From: Clostridia bacterium
Lineage (GTDB): Bacteria > Bacillota > Clostridia > Oscillospirales > CAG-272
Assembly (NCBI GenBank): GCA_017453245.1
Contig: JAFTKM010000002.1
Span: 1 to 55,088, forward strand
Reading direction: 5' to 3'
Length of the DNA stretch: 55,088 bases
The first letter of the stretch is position 1, and the number at the start of each line of letters is the position of its first letter. Under the pieces are notes generated by a model, which was not told the DNA's origin, searched no databases, and saw only the letters and a list, made by a program, of their open reading frames with translations. Below, piece by piece: positions 25,059-34,048 of the stretch. A program made the translations under genes and the position numbers.

Positions 25059-25859
25059 ATGAGAGAATTTTTCGCATACTTTTTCGGTGCGGGTGAGCCC
25101 GGCGAATACAAGGACTTCACCTTCGCGCACCTTGCCCCCATACTTATCGCGGCAGGTGTCATCTACCTCATCTTCCGCTATCGCAACGAGCTAAGAAGCA
25201 GTAAGCACGATATGAAGATAAGATACGCTATGGCGTTTATTATGATCGTATCCGAGATGTCCTACTTCTGGCGTCTTGTCGGCATCGAGTCACTCGGCGC
25301 TAACCCCGTAGACCACCTACCCATCACGGTGTGCGGCTGGTCTATCGTATTCTGCAGTTATCTCGTTATAGGTAAGTCGCAGACTCTGTTCGACATCGCG
25401 TACTTCTGGCTCTTCGCGGGAACGATATTCGCGCTGATCACTCCCGGCGCGGTGCTTGCATCGACAGGTCCCACCAGATACCGTTACTATCAGTTCTGGG
25501 TTGAGCACACCTTCGGCTACTTCGCAATATTCTATATGATGTTCGTACACAAGATGCGCCCAACTATTAAATCAGCGATCAAGTCCTACTCTGCCCTCGC
25601 GATACTCGCGGTAATTGCCTATATTGCAAACGATATGCTCCCCGGAGCAAACTACCTCTTTATGGCGAAGCCCGAGAGCGCACCCTCGATCCTCGATATT
25701 CTCCCGCCCATCTTTATCGTCCGTATCCTTATTATGGCGGTTGCGGTAACCGCGCTGTTTGTCCTCGCATACCTTCCCTGGTATCTTATGGACAGAAAGG
25801 CGAAGCTCAGTGAGAGTGTCAAAGCAGAAGAAAAAACCGAGTGCGAATCAACCGTATAA
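25059..25859 (+). CDS. YwaF/TIGR02206-like membrane protein
   Basis: The 266-residue protein has about seven membrane helices. It shares with the protein at 19368 the central pattern (D)HLPITVCGWSIVFCSYLVIGKSQTLFDIAYFWLFAGTIFALITPG, where the first carries LPFHICTAMCVMCF, and a conserved FWVEHTFGYFAIFYMM. Function is unknown. It starts 15 nt after the fusion gene and likely shares its mRNA. The lysine/glutamate-rich tail is cytoplasmic. Confidence 0.72.
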   Translation: MREFFAYFFGAGEPGEYKDFTFAHLAPILIAAGVIYLIFRYRNELRSSKHDMKIRYAMAFIMIVSEMSYFWRLVGIESLGANPVDHLPITVCGWSIVFCSYLVIGKSQTLFDIAYFWLFAGTIFALITPGAVLASTGPTRYRYYQFWVEHTFGYFAIFYMMFVHKMRPTIKSAIKSYSALAILAVIAYIANDMLPGANYLFMAKPESAPSILDILPPIFIVRILIMAVAVTALFVLAYLPWYLMDRKAKLSESVKAEEKTECESTV

Positions 25860-25869
25860 ATAATAAAGG

Positions 25870-25896
25870 CGCCCATCAGCGATGGGCGTTTTACTT
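25870..25896 (+). terminator. terminator of the MATE-YwaF unit
   Basis: CGCCCATC (25870-25877) pairs with GATGGGCG (25881-25888) around AGC, followed by TTTTACTTTCTT. Confidence 0.8.
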
Positions 25897-25929
25897 TCTT
25901 TGAAGTACGTTTATTTATGTATTTATCAA

Positions 25930-25959
25930 AAAACGGCTCCACGTCGGTGGAGCCGTTTT
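25930..25959 (-). terminator. terminator of the methyltransferase gene
   Basis: AAAACGGCTCCA pairs with TGGAGCCGTTTT around CGTCGG; the leftward strand continues as a T run. Confidence 0.85.
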
Positions 25960-25963
25960 AATT

Positions 25964-27490
25964 TTACTGATCCTGTTTTGTCTTAATATGTAAAGTAGGA
26001 TTTACAATACTGTCGCATGCGGCAACGCTCGCCTGACGGAGCGCCATAAGACGCATACCCATATTCTCGATGATATTTCTCGGAGGCAAGGGCAGATTCT
26101 TCATCTCCTTGGAGTTGATCTGCTTGGACTTCGATACTATCGAGAGGTATCTGTCGTAGATGGTGGAGTTAAGCAGCGCGAACAGACCGAATACAAGACG
26201 CGCGCACATCTCACCGTTCTTATCCTTGGTGTCGATGAAGTTGATCTTGTTATGGGTACTGATGTATCTGTACTGCGGAAGCTGGCTTGCCATATAGATA
26301 GCCGCGTTCACGAATCTCTCATCACTCTTCGCGGGTACACGCTTTACGATAACCATATTCTTGTTCTTCTGAACGAGGGAGGGATTAACGGGAGCGATGT
26401 ACTGATGCTTGATAGGAAGGGGGAAGCGGATCTGTCCGCCGCGGATAGCCGTGGGGCGGATAAGAGGCACGCAGCCCTTGATCGGCTCGGTAAAGAGAAG
26501 CCCTTCACAGCGGGAGTCGATAACGAGACCGGTGGACATCTTCAGACCGAGAGAGGAAAGAGTCTCGGGGAAATCGGAGATATACTGAACTATTCTCGAC
26601 TCCTCAACGCTCTTGGGAAGAGTGAGAGTGCCGTCCTTCTCATCAACAACGAAGTTGTAGTCAAGCTCGGGAAGCATAACGGTGTTCTCGGGCTTGCCCC
26701 AGTCGGTCGAGGTAGTGATGGTAACGGATACGGGCTTCGAACATTTTCCGTAGGAAAGAATAATAGACTTCTTAAGAGGAATAGCGCGGCTCTCGTTCTT
26801 CTGCTTGCCGATGAAGAGATGGATCTTATCAAGAGCAAGATTCTCCGCCATCTCGCGGCGGAAGGAGGTAAGAGCGGATGCGCTCGCAACGGTGGTCGGG
26901 AGCATGATCACGAGTCTGCCGTTCTCCTCAAGGTGCTTGCCCGCCATCTTGGCAAAGAGGTAAGCGGCACTGATCTTGACCTGAGTAACACCGCCTGCGC
27001 GGTTAGCCTCGCTCGTGCCCTTCTCTACAAACTCTGTCGGAGGATTGCAGATAATGATATCAAACTTGTCCTCCACAACGTCAAGGAAGGTGACGGTATA
27101 GTGATTCTGAGACTCGGTGATATAGTTCTCCTCGTAGACGGTAACGTATACTCTGACGTCGTAGTCGTGACGAGCCTTTCTTCTCACACGCTCGAGGTTG
27201 TCCTGAAGCATGGGAATGAAGTCGGGATTATTCTCATAGCAGGTAACGAAGATCTGACGGCAATTCTTGCATCTTTGGCATATCTCCTCGATAACCGCGG
27301 AGGCAAGGATACCTGTACCCGCGCCGGGATCGAGAACGGTGTACGCCGTCTTGCTCTCATCGAGGGTAAGCATATTTGCCATAAGGCGCGCGGTTTCCTT
27401 CTTGGTGAAGAATCTTCCGAGACGGACGTTCTCACTCTTGGACTTTGCGCGTATGAGCTTCGCTGTATTTCTGACTGTCATATTTAACAT
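25964..27490 (-). CDS. orphan Eco57I-like N6-adenine DNA methyltransferase
   Basis: In this 508-residue protein GRFFTKKETARLMA (25-38) precedes motif I VLDPGAGTG (52-60), and motif IV is NPPT (149-152) within DIIICNPPTEFV. The family standard is NPPY or NPPF, so Thr152 is unusual. A C-terminal part (about 290-490) resembles a target-recognition domain (PLIRPTAIRGG, KNMVIVKRVPAKSDERF, ending KNLPLPP). No restriction nuclease domain or adjacent nuclease is visible, so it may be an epigenetic orphan, or a decayed type IIG/BREX-like enzyme. Start follows AAGGAGGG. Confidence 0.78.
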   Translation of the reverse strand: MLNMTVRNTAKLIRAKSKSENVRLGRFFTKKETARLMANMLTLDESKTAYTVLDPGAGTGILASAVIEEICQRCKNCRQIFVTCYENNPDFIPMLQDNLERVRRKARHDYDVRVYVTVYEENYITESQNHYTVTFLDVVEDKFDIIICNPPTEFVEKGTSEANRAGGVTQVKISAAYLFAKMAGKHLEENGRLVIMLPTTVASASALTSFRREMAENLALDKIHLFIGKQKNESRAIPLKKSIILSYGKCSKPVSVTITTSTDWGKPENTVMLPELDYNFVVDEKDGTLTLPKSVEESRIVQYISDFPETLSSLGLKMSTGLVIDSRCEGLLFTEPIKGCVPLIRPTAIRGGQIRFPLPIKHQYIAPVNPSLVQKNKNMVIVKRVPAKSDERFVNAAIYMASQLPQYRYISTHNKINFIDTKDKNGEMCARLVFGLFALLNSTIYDRYLSIVSKSKQINSKEMKNLPLPPRNIIENMGMRLMALRQASVAACDSIVNPTLHIKTKQDQ

Positions 27491-27556
27491 AGACTTTACC
27501 CTCCTTGGTGATGCATTTCGGGGCAGATTTTTTCTGCCCGAGAATATCTTGAATAT

Positions 27557-27585
27557 ATTTTATCACACTTTTTTACCTTATGCAA
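27557..27585 (-). promoter_or_regulatory. promoter of the methyltransferase gene
   Basis: On the reverse strand TTGCAT (27580-27585), 17-bp spacer, TAAAAT (27557-27562). Confidence 0.7.
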
Positions 27586-27614
27586 GGGATTTTTACATTT
27601 TTTTCGTAAAAATA

Positions 27615-27643
27615 TTGCAAAAGCTTAAAATAAATGTTATACT
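27615..27643 (+). promoter_or_regulatory. promoter of the phosphoesterase gene
   Basis: TTGCAA (27615-27620), 17-bp spacer, TATACT (27638-27643); divergent from the methyltransferase promoter. Confidence 0.7.
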
Positions 27644-27690
27644 TATTAAAAGACAAGATTTTTTCTTACGTTTGAAAGGAAAATGCGACA

Positions 27691-28836
27691 ATGGATGAAA
27701 ACAGAAAGAAAATAAAAATACTCCACTGCAGTGACATTCACCTCGACGCTCCCTTTGTGGGAATGACTACCGAGAAGGCGGATGAAAGACGCAGGGAGCT
27801 CAGAAACACCTTCTCCAGAATGATGGAATTCGTACGCGAGAGAAAGATCGACTACGTGCTTATCGCGGGCGACCTCTTCGAGACCAAGTACGCTACCAAT
27901 ATGACAGCGGAGATACTTATCAGAGAGTTCAGAAATTGTATGGACACCAAGTTCATCATCGCTCCCGGTAAGAATGACTGCTACGATAACAACCCCCTCT
28001 ACCTCTCGGGCAGACTCCCCGACAACTGCTACGTATTCTCGTCGGATACGCTCTCCCGCTTTGACTTTGAGGAGGATAAGATCACCATCTACGGCTGGGC
28101 ATTCAAGGGCGAGGAGCTCACCGCGAGCCCCATCTTTGACAAGCACGTGGACGACAGCTCCAAGATCAACATTGTGTGCGGATATGCAGACCTCGACGGT
28201 GAGATCGGCTCTACCGACTGCCCCATCTCCAGCCAGGAGATGAACCGCTTCGGCGCAGATTACTACGCCTTCGGCTCTCACCATCAGAAGACCGACTTTG
28301 CTAAGAAGGGCGGCTCTATGTACAGCTACTGCGGCTCGCTTGAGTGCACCGGATTTGAGAATCCTCACGTCGGCGGCGTTAAGTTCCTTAACATCGACTA
28401 TGCGGGCGGCGAGCTCTCTATGGACGGCAAGCACATCACCTTCGGCCATCTTCAGTTCGTGACCGAGACTATCGATATCACGGGTGTCGGCGCAAACAAC
28501 GAGATCACAAACCGTATCAGCCAGCTCATCAGCCGTAAGAAGTACGGCTCGGAGACCGCGCTCCGTATCGAGCTTGTCGGAGACATCGACCCGAGATTCA
28601 TCGTTCCTAAGCACCTTGAGTGCGACGCGTTCGGTCTTTACTTCTTCGATATGGTGGATAAGACTCTGCCCCTCTATGGCACAGAGCACTTCAAGAGAGA
28701 TATGTCGGTTGCGGGTGAGATATTCCGCAGAATGTATCCTATGCTCACCAGCCCCAACGAGAACGACAGACTCACTGCGGCAAGAGCCTTCAGAGTAGGA
28801 CTTGCAGCCCTCGAAAACAGAGATATTGACCTTTAA
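27691..28836 (+). CDS. Mre11/YhaO-like metallophosphoesterase (DNA repair nuclease family)
   Basis: The 381-residue protein opens with HCSDIHLDAPFVGM (motif I) and has IAGDLFE (motif II), then GKND where the family has GNHD (motif III), GYAD and FGSHHQ for the later metal-binding His motifs. Overall layout matches YhaO/SbcD/Mre11-type nucleases of about 400 residues. The loss of His in motif III would be expected to impair catalysis. No SbcC/YhaN-like ATPase is adjacent. It is a single gene; RidA follows a terminator. Confidence 0.75.
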   Translation: MDENRKKIKILHCSDIHLDAPFVGMTTEKADERRRELRNTFSRMMEFVRERKIDYVLIAGDLFETKYATNMTAEILIREFRNCMDTKFIIAPGKNDCYDNNPLYLSGRLPDNCYVFSSDTLSRFDFEEDKITIYGWAFKGEELTASPIFDKHVDDSSKINIVCGYADLDGEIGSTDCPISSQEMNRFGADYYAFGSHHQKTDFAKKGGSMYSYCGSLECTGFENPHVGGVKFLNIDYAGGELSMDGKHITFGHLQFVTETIDITGVGANNEITNRISQLISRKKYGSETALRIELVGDIDPRFIVPKHLECDAFGLYFFDMVDKTLPLYGTEHFKRDMSVAGEIFRRMYPMLTSPNENDRLTAARAFRVGLAALENRDIDL

Positions 28837-28843
28837 TTTCACA

Positions 28844-28880
28844 CGGGGTTGTCGTAAAAGCTCGACAACCCCGATTTTGT
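28844..28880 (+). terminator. terminator of the phosphoesterase gene
   Basis: CGGGGTTGTCG (28844-28854) pairs with CGACAACCCCG (28863-28873), followed by ATTTTGTT. Confidence 0.75.
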
Positions 28881-28915
28881 TAGCCAATACCAACTTGAAT
28901 AAGGAGAACTATAAA

Positions 28916-29290
28916 ATGAAAAAGATACACACAGATAAAGCACCCGCGGCAATAGGTCCGTATTCGCAGGCTATGGCGGTAGGCAAGCTCGTCTACACCT
29001 CGGGACAGATACCGATCAATCCCGCCTCGGGTAATATTGAGGCAACCGATATATCCTCCCAGACCGAGCAGGTCATGAAGAATCTTGTAGCAGTCCTCGA
29101 GGCGGCGGGAGCATCCGCGGATTCCGTGGTAAAGACCACCTGCTTCCTTGCCGATATGGCTGATTTTGCCGCATTCAACGAGGTGTATGCAAGGTATCTT
29201 CCCTCTTGCCCCGCTCGCTCCTGCGTTGCGGTAAAGGCGTTGCCTAAGGGCTCGCTCGTCGAGGTAGAGGCGATAGCCGAGATAAAGTAA
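28916..29290 (+). CDS. ridA: RidA-family enamine/imine deaminase
   Basis: Starting at ATG 28916, after AAGGAG, the protein has 124 residues, the usual RidA length. It reads APAAIGPYSQAM, LVYTSGQIPINP, CFLADMADFAAFNEVYARY and CPARSCVAVKALPKGSLVEVEAIA, the family signatures including the Arg and Glu that bind the substrate carboxylate. RidA hydrolyses reactive 2-aminoacrylate and related imines formed by PLP enzymes. It lies 26 nt ahead of gpsA. Confidence 0.93.
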   Translation: MKKIHTDKAPAAIGPYSQAMAVGKLVYTSGQIPINPASGNIEATDISSQTEQVMKNLVAVLEAAGASADSVVKTTCFLADMADFAAFNEVYARYLPSCPARSCVAVKALPKGSLVEVEAIAEIK

Positions 29291-29316
29291 AATGCCAAAG
29301 ATGTGAGGGCAATAAT

Positions 29317-30318
29317 ATGAAAATAGGAATACTTGGCGCAGGCACGTGGGGCACCGCCCTTGCCGCGCTTTTAGTCAGAAACGGACACGACGTCACGCTC
29401 TGGTCCGCAATCCCCGAGGAGATAGATACCTTAAGAGAAACCAAGGCACACAGGAATCTCCCCGGAGCTACGCTGCCCGATGAGCTTAAGTATACAAAAT
29501 CCATAGCCGAGGCGTGTGACTCACCGCTTATCATTTACGTTGTGCCCTCGGAGTTTATAAGAGCAACCGCAAGAGCCGCGGCGCCTTACGTAAAGGACGG
29601 TGCTGTGCTTGTCAGCGCGGCTAAGGGCATTGAGCCTAAGAGCCTCAAAACGATGACCGAGATAATCGACGATGAGATGAAAAACAGCGGAATATCCTAC
29701 ACGCTTGCCGCTCTTTCCGGTCCCACTCACGCAGAGGAGGTTGCCCTAGGTCAGCCGACCTCAATAGTGGCGGCATCGGAGAATGATGAGGCGGCGCTTA
29801 TGATAGCGAAGATCTTCTCAAACTCCTGCATGAGAGTATACACCAACACCGACGTAATGGGCGTTGAGATAGCGGGAGCTCTAAAGAATATCATCGCGAT
29901 AGCCTCGGGTATAAACCGCGGCATGGGCTTTGGCGACAACGCTCAGGCTATGCTGATAACCCGCGGTGTGGCTGAGATAACACGTATGGGCCTTGCTTTG
30001 GGATGTAAGAGAAGGACGTTTATGGGCCTTGCGGGAATCGGTGACCTTATCGTTACCTGCACCTCGCGCCACAGCCGTAACAACCGTTGCGGAGAGCTCA
30101 TCGGCAAGGGAAAGACCTACGAGGAGGCAAAGGCCGAGATCGGAATGGTCGTTGAGGGCTACCACGCTCTCGAGGCGGCAATGGAGCTTTCAAGAAAGCT
30201 TGAGGTCGAGATGCCGATAACCGAGGCGGTATACAGAGTTATCAAAGAGGGCGAGAGCGTAAAGGATGCTATGATCTCCCTGATGAACAGAAATATCAAG
30301 AGCGAGCTCGACGGTTGA
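29317..30318 (+). CDS. gpsA: NAD(P)-dependent glycerol-3-phosphate dehydrogenase
   Basis: This 333-residue GpsA has the nucleotide-binding GAGTWGTALA near the N-terminus, the AAKGIE and LSGPTHAEEVA blocks, and the catalytic-region GALKNIIAIASGI with GDNAQAMLITRG. It reduces dihydroxyacetone phosphate to sn-glycerol-3-phosphate for phospholipid synthesis in the cytoplasm. The gene follows ridA and precedes a shared terminator with pflA. Confidence 0.95.
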   Translation: MKIGILGAGTWGTALAALLVRNGHDVTLWSAIPEEIDTLRETKAHRNLPGATLPDELKYTKSIAEACDSPLIIYVVPSEFIRATARAAAPYVKDGAVLVSAAKGIEPKSLKTMTEIIDDEMKNSGISYTLAALSGPTHAEEVALGQPTSIVAASENDEAALMIAKIFSNSCMRVYTNTDVMGVEIAGALKNIIAIASGINRGMGFGDNAQAMLITRGVAEITRMGLALGCKRRTFMGLAGIGDLIVTCTSRHSRNNRCGELIGKGKTYEEAKAEIGMVVEGYHALEAAMELSRKLEVEMPITEAVYRVIKEGESVKDAMISLMNRNIKSELDG

Positions 30319-30370
30319 TATTCAATCACAAAACTCAATAAAAAGCAAACCGAACTTTTCAAAATATAAG

Positions 30371-30420
30371 AAAAAGCACTTGTGACAGACGATCTTGGTC
30401 GTATATCATAAGTGCTTTTT
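30371..30420. terminator. bidirectional terminator between gpsA and pflA
   Basis: AAAAAGCACTT (30371-30381) pairs with AAGTGCTTTTT (30410-30420); the loop holds a smaller ACGA/TCGT hairpin. It lies between converging genes. Confidence 0.75.
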
Positions 30421-31168
30421 ATTTACTTCTTCTTGCTTCTCTTACACCTTCGAGAATGTGCATCTTTGCACACTCGGCCTCCGACCTTTCAAGCGCCTTC
30501 ATGCCCTCGAGCGGATACTTCATTCCAAGCTCGCGGTACTTGGACTCGCCCATCGCGTGATACGGAAGGACGTCGAGCGCCTTAACGTTTCTAAGGCCGC
30601 CGATGAATCTTCCGAGTGAGCGAAGGTCCTCGGGGCTGTCGGTATATCCCTTCACAATAACGTGGCGTATCCAGACGGGTATATCCCTCTCGGCGAGGTA
30701 TCTTGCAAAGGCGAGTATACCGCCGTTGTCACGCGAGGTGAGGGCTCTGTGCTTCACGGGGTCGATATGCTTTATATCCAGCATAACGAGGTCTACGTAC
30801 TGCATCAGGGTATCGAGCTTCAGGATATAGTCCTTTGCCTCAGGTGAATAGGTGATGCCGGAGGTATCTATGCAGGTATGTATACCCCTCTGCTTAGCAA
30901 GTGAAAGAAGCTCGATAAGAAAGTCGAGCTGTAAAAGAGGCTCGCCGCCCGTGACGGTTATTCCGCCGCCGCGGTAGAACATCTTATTCTTCTCATACTC
31001 CTCTATCAGCTCCATCGCCTCGACCTCCCTGCCCTTGCCTATCGCCCAGGTGTCGGGGTTGTGGCAGTACAGACAGCGCATCGGACAGCCCTGAAGAAAT
31101 ACGACGTAGCGTATACCCGGGCCGTCGACACTGCCGAAGGTTTCGATCGAATGAACGTAACCCTTCAT
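30419..31168 (-). CDS. pflA: pyruvate formate-lyase activating enzyme
   Basis: This 249-residue radical-SAM protein has the cluster motif CPMRCLYC (Cys28, Cys32, Cys35), GGGITVTGGEPL, and DIKHIDPVKHRALT with the family's later conserved blocks. It uses S-adenosylmethionine to abstract hydrogen from the glycyl residue of pyruvate formate-lyase. Here the glycine lies in a separate small protein (31174-31416), whose gene ends 5 nt upstream, so that protein should be the direct substrate. It is the last gene of the pfl operon. Confidence 0.95.
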   Translation of the reverse strand: MKGYVHSIETFGSVDGPGIRYVVFLQGCPMRCLYCHNPDTWAIGKGREVEAMELIEEYEKNKMFYRGGGITVTGGEPLLQLDFLIELLSLAKQRGIHTCIDTSGITYSPEAKDYILKLDTLMQYVDLVMLDIKHIDPVKHRALTSRDNGGILAFARYLAERDIPVWIRHVIVKGYTDSPEDLRSLGRFIGGLRNVKALDVLPYHAMGESKYRELGMKYPLEGMKALERSEAECAKMHILEGVREARRSK

Positions 31169-31173
31169 AGGTC

Positions 31174-31416
31174 TTATATCTTATCGTGGAAGGTTCTGGA
31201 GATAACCTCATCCTGCTGCTCCTTGGTGAGCTTGATGAAGTTTACCGCGTATCCGGAGATACGGATGGTGAGCTGAGGATATTTTTCGGGATGAGCCTGA
31301 GCATCAAGAAGCGTCTCACGTGTGAAAACGTTGACGTTGAGATGGTGGCCTCCCTTCTCTACGTAGCCGTCAAGAAGCGCTACGAGATTGTCTATCTGAT
31401 TCTGTGTTGCTGCCAT
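31174..31416 (-). CDS. stand-alone glycyl-radical subunit of a split pyruvate formate-lyase
   Basis: The 80-residue protein is nearly all PFL C-terminus: [40 protein letters not shown] and [15 protein letters not shown]. Gly55 in RISGYAV is the predicted radical site. It resembles E. coli GrcA/YfiD and the last 80 residues of PflB, but lacks the YfiD N-terminal extension. It has its own ATG with a GAAAGGA site. Since the neighbouring PflB stops before this domain, this should be an obligate subunit rather than a spare part. Confidence 0.88.
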   Translation of the reverse strand: MAATQNQIDNLVALLDGYVEKGGHHLNVNVFTRETLLDAQAHPEKYPQLTIRISGYAVNFIKLTKEQQDEVISRTFHDKI

Positions 31417-31444
31417 AGCGTTTTCCTTTCGTTTATTATGTCTT

Positions 31445-31471
31445 CCACCCGCTTTTTCTTAACACGGGTGG
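31445..31471 (-). other. stem-loop between pflB and the glycyl-radical gene
   Basis: CCACCCG (31445-31451) pairs with CGGGTGG (31465-31471). The leftward strand after the stem is AAGACATAAT, without a T run, so it is not a normal terminator. It may set mRNA stability or the ratio of the two subunits. Confidence 0.5.
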
Positions 31472-31496
31472 GTATTATTTTGTTTAAAGCCAAAAA

Positions 31497-33596
31497 TTAC
31501 TCCGCGTCAAGTCCCTCAAAGAGATTGGGGATATCCTGACAAGTCGGGCAATCGTTAAGGTCGATTGCGAGGTCGCCTACAAAGATCCTGTCATCCTTGC
31601 CGAGCGCGCCGGGAACGATGGAGAAGGTATTGGATATACCGTCCTGCGCATCCTTGAACGGAAGCTTTGCAACCGAGGAAAGCGATGCGACCGCGCCGTG
31701 GCTGTCACGACCGTGCATGGGGTTGGCGCCGGGAGCGAATGCCTCACCCTTCTTACGTCCGTCGGGAGTAGATCCCGTAGCCTTACCGTAAACAACGTTG
31801 GAGGTAATGGTAAGGATGGAGGTAGTGGGAATACCGTCACGGTAGGTATGATTCTTTCTGATATGCTCCATAAATCTGTGTACGATGTCGTAAGCGATGG
31901 AGTCAACTCGGTCATCGTCGTTACCGTACTTGGGGAAGTCACCCTCTACCTCGTAATCGGTAGCGATGCCCTGCTCGTTTCTGATAACCTTTACCTTAGC
32001 GTACTTAATAGCCGAGAGCGAGTCTGCAACTACCGAAAGACCTGCGATACCGGTCGCGAACCAACGGGTAACGTGCTGATCGTGAAGAGCCATCTGGATC
32101 TTCTCGTAGCAATACTTATCGTGCATATAATGGATGATGTTAAGCGTATTTACGTACACGCCCGCAAGCCATCTCATCATATCGTCGTATCTCTCCATAA
32201 CCTCGTCGTAATCGAGATACTCGGACTGAATGGGAAGATACTTAGGACCGATCTGCTTGCCGGAGATCTCGTCTACACCGCCGTTGATAGCGTAAAGAAG
32301 ACACTTGGCAAGGTTTGCTCTCGCGCCGAAGAACTGCATCTCCTTACCTACTCTCATAGAGGATACGCAGCACGCGATAGCGTAATCGTCACCGTGGGTG
32401 AAGCGCATAAGATCGTCGTTCTCATACTGAACGGACGAGGTCTCGATAGAGGTCTTTGCGCAGAAGCGCTTGAAGTTATCGGGAAGTCTTGTGGACCAGA
32501 GAACGGTGAGGTTGGGCTCGGGAGCCGCGCCGAGGTTCTCAAGAGTGTGGAGGTAACGGTAGGACATCTTGGTTACCATATGACGGCCGTCGATCGCAAC
32601 GCCCGCGATGGACTCGGTTACCCACTGGGGATCGCCCGAGAAGAGCGCATTGTACTCGGGAGTACGCGCGAACTTGATAAGACGGAGCTTCATAATGAAG
32701 TGATCGATGAACTCCTGGATCTCACTCTCGGTAAATCTGCCCTCTTTAAGGTCACGCTCGGAATAGATGTCGAGGAAGGTCGAGGTTCTGCCAAGTGACA
32801 TAGCCGCGCCGTTCTGCTCCTTAACCGCCGCGAGATAGCCGAAGTAGAGCCACTGAATAGCCTCCTGGGTATTCTCTGCGGGTCTCGAAATATCGAAGCC
32901 GTAGCTCATCGCCATTTTCTTGAGATCCTCGAGCGCTCTGATCTGATCGGAGAGCTCCTCGCGGTCACGGATAACGTCCGCGTACATTGCGGATCTGGTG
33001 GTGATCTTCTGCTGCTGCTTGTCCTCGATAAGACGGTCTACACCGTAGAGCGCAACTCGTCTGTAATCGCCTATGATTCTGCCTCTGCCGTACGCATCGG
33101 GAAGACCGGTGATGATGTGGCTGGAGCGGCAGGCTCTCATCTCGGGAGTGTACGCGTCAAACACGCCCGCGTTATGTGTTTTTCTGTGGATCTCGAAGAA
33201 CTCCTTAACGGTAGGATCGAGCTCATATCCGTTATCCTTGCACGCCTTCTCCGCCATACGGATACCGCCGTAGGTGTGAAGCGCTCTCTTGAAGGGCTTG
33301 TCGGTCTGGAAGCCGACGATCTTTTCCTTGTCCTTGTTAAGGTAACCTGCCGCGTGGCTGGTTATGGTGGAGATGACCTTGGTGTCCATATCGAGAACAC
33401 CGCCCTTCTCACGCTCCTGCTTCGAAAGATCAAGAACCTGATCCCAAAGCGCGAGAGTATCCTCCGTAGGGCCCTCAAGGAAGGACTCATCCCCGTCGTA
33501 GGGTGTGTAATTGTGCTTTATAAAGCTACGTACGTTTATCTCACGAACCCACGTACCGCTTTCAAAGCCGCGCCAAGCGCTTGTTATTTCTGACAT
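31497..33596 (-). CDS. pflB: pyruvate formate-lyase catalytic subunit lacking the glycyl-radical domain
   Basis: The 699-residue protein matches PflB from its start to the GALGKDD region, including the catalytic pair Cys409-Cys410 ([12 protein letters not shown]) and the C-terminal [18 protein letters not shown] and ANPMHGRD. It then ends in a short unique tail ([19 protein letters not shown]) where E. coli PflB (759 residues) continues into the glycyl-radical loop. That loop is encoded by the next gene. The enzyme cleaves pyruvate with CoA to acetyl-CoA and formate under anaerobic conditions. Confidence 0.93.
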   Translation of the reverse strand: MSEITSAWRGFESGTWVREINVRSFIKHNYTPYDGDESFLEGPTEDTLALWDQVLDLSKQEREKGGVLDMDTKVISTITSHAAGYLNKDKEKIVGFQTDKPFKRALHTYGGIRMAEKACKDNGYELDPTVKEFFEIHRKTHNAGVFDAYTPEMRACRSSHIITGLPDAYGRGRIIGDYRRVALYGVDRLIEDKQQQKITTRSAMYADVIRDREELSDQIRALEDLKKMAMSYGFDISRPAENTQEAIQWLYFGYLAAVKEQNGAAMSLGRTSTFLDIYSERDLKEGRFTESEIQEFIDHFIMKLRLIKFARTPEYNALFSGDPQWVTESIAGVAIDGRHMVTKMSYRYLHTLENLGAAPEPNLTVLWSTRLPDNFKRFCAKTSIETSSVQYENDDLMRFTHGDDYAIACCVSSMRVGKEMQFFGARANLAKCLLYAINGGVDEISGKQIGPKYLPIQSEYLDYDEVMERYDDMMRWLAGVYVNTLNIIHYMHDKYCYEKIQMALHDQHVTRWFATGIAGLSVVADSLSAIKYAKVKVIRNEQGIATDYEVEGDFPKYGNDDDRVDSIAYDIVHRFMEHIRKNHTYRDGIPTTSILTITSNVVYGKATGSTPDGRKKGEAFAPGANPMHGRDSHGAVASLSSVAKLPFKDAQDGISNTFSIVPGALGKDDRIFVGDLAIDLNDCPTCQDIPNLFEGLDAE

Positions 33597-33655
33597 ATCT
33601 ATATCTCCTTGGAATATTAATCGTTTTTTTAGACTCGTTCTAAATTTGCATCTCT

Positions 33656-33684
33656 ATTATAAATGATGAATTAGCAGTTGTCAA
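33656..33684 (-). promoter_or_regulatory. promoter of the pfl operon
   Basis: On the reverse strand TTGACA (33679-33684), 17-bp spacer, TATAAT (33656-33661). The 33597-34048 gap is AT-rich and holds this and one rightward promoter; I see no clear Rex or CcpA site and no gene in it. Confidence 0.75.
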
Positions 33685-33949
33685 TGGGGTTTTATAATTT
33701 TCTTTGCCGTCATTTGAAAAATTATACGGTATTTATTCCATATTATCCCCACCATATTATTATATCACACGCGCGAATATCTTGTCAACGAGATTTGGTT
33801 GGTTAAAATGACGTATTCGAGGCATTTTATGATATTTTTGCATTGTTTTTGCCCAAAATCGTTAAAAAAACATCAATATTCGTCATTTTTTGCTTTTTGT
33901 CGCAATCCGGACATTTTCCCATTAAAAATCACTTTTCTCTGAAAACGTC

Positions 33950-33978
33950 TTGAAATACCTATCAAGTTATAGTATAAT
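33950..33978 (+). promoter_or_regulatory. promoter of the nrnA-nrnA-surE operon
   Basis: TTGAAA (33950-33955), 17-bp spacer, TATAAT (33973-33978). Confidence 0.75.
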
Positions 33979-34048
33979 ATAATGTTAGGAATAATATTCG
34001 GCGGGTATCTACGCCTTCCCTTTCATAAATAATAATTTTGGAGGACAT

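Noticed and set aside
26252-27487. 411-residue + strand frame opposite the methyltransferase
   Set aside because: It is an antisense shadow; methyltransferase motifs lie on the other strand.
25964-28836. Methyltransferase plus phosphoesterase as a restriction or defence island
   Set aside because: The genes diverge from separate promoters, no restriction nuclease or helicase is present, and both sides are ordinary chromosomal genes.
27646-28893. 415-residue frame on the - strand opposite the phosphoesterase
   Set aside because: It is an antisense shadow of a well-recognised gene, with no start signals and no family resemblance.
31417-31496. Split pflB as a frameshift or sequencing error
   Set aside because: The two parts are separated by about 80 nt with a stem-loop, the small gene has its own ATG and ribosome binding site, and the large one ends in a unique tail. 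A simple frameshift would not give this.
33597-34048. Rex (redox regulator) operator upstream of the pfl operon
   Set aside because: No convincing TTGTTAA...TTAACAA palindrome; the partial matches are AT-rich background.
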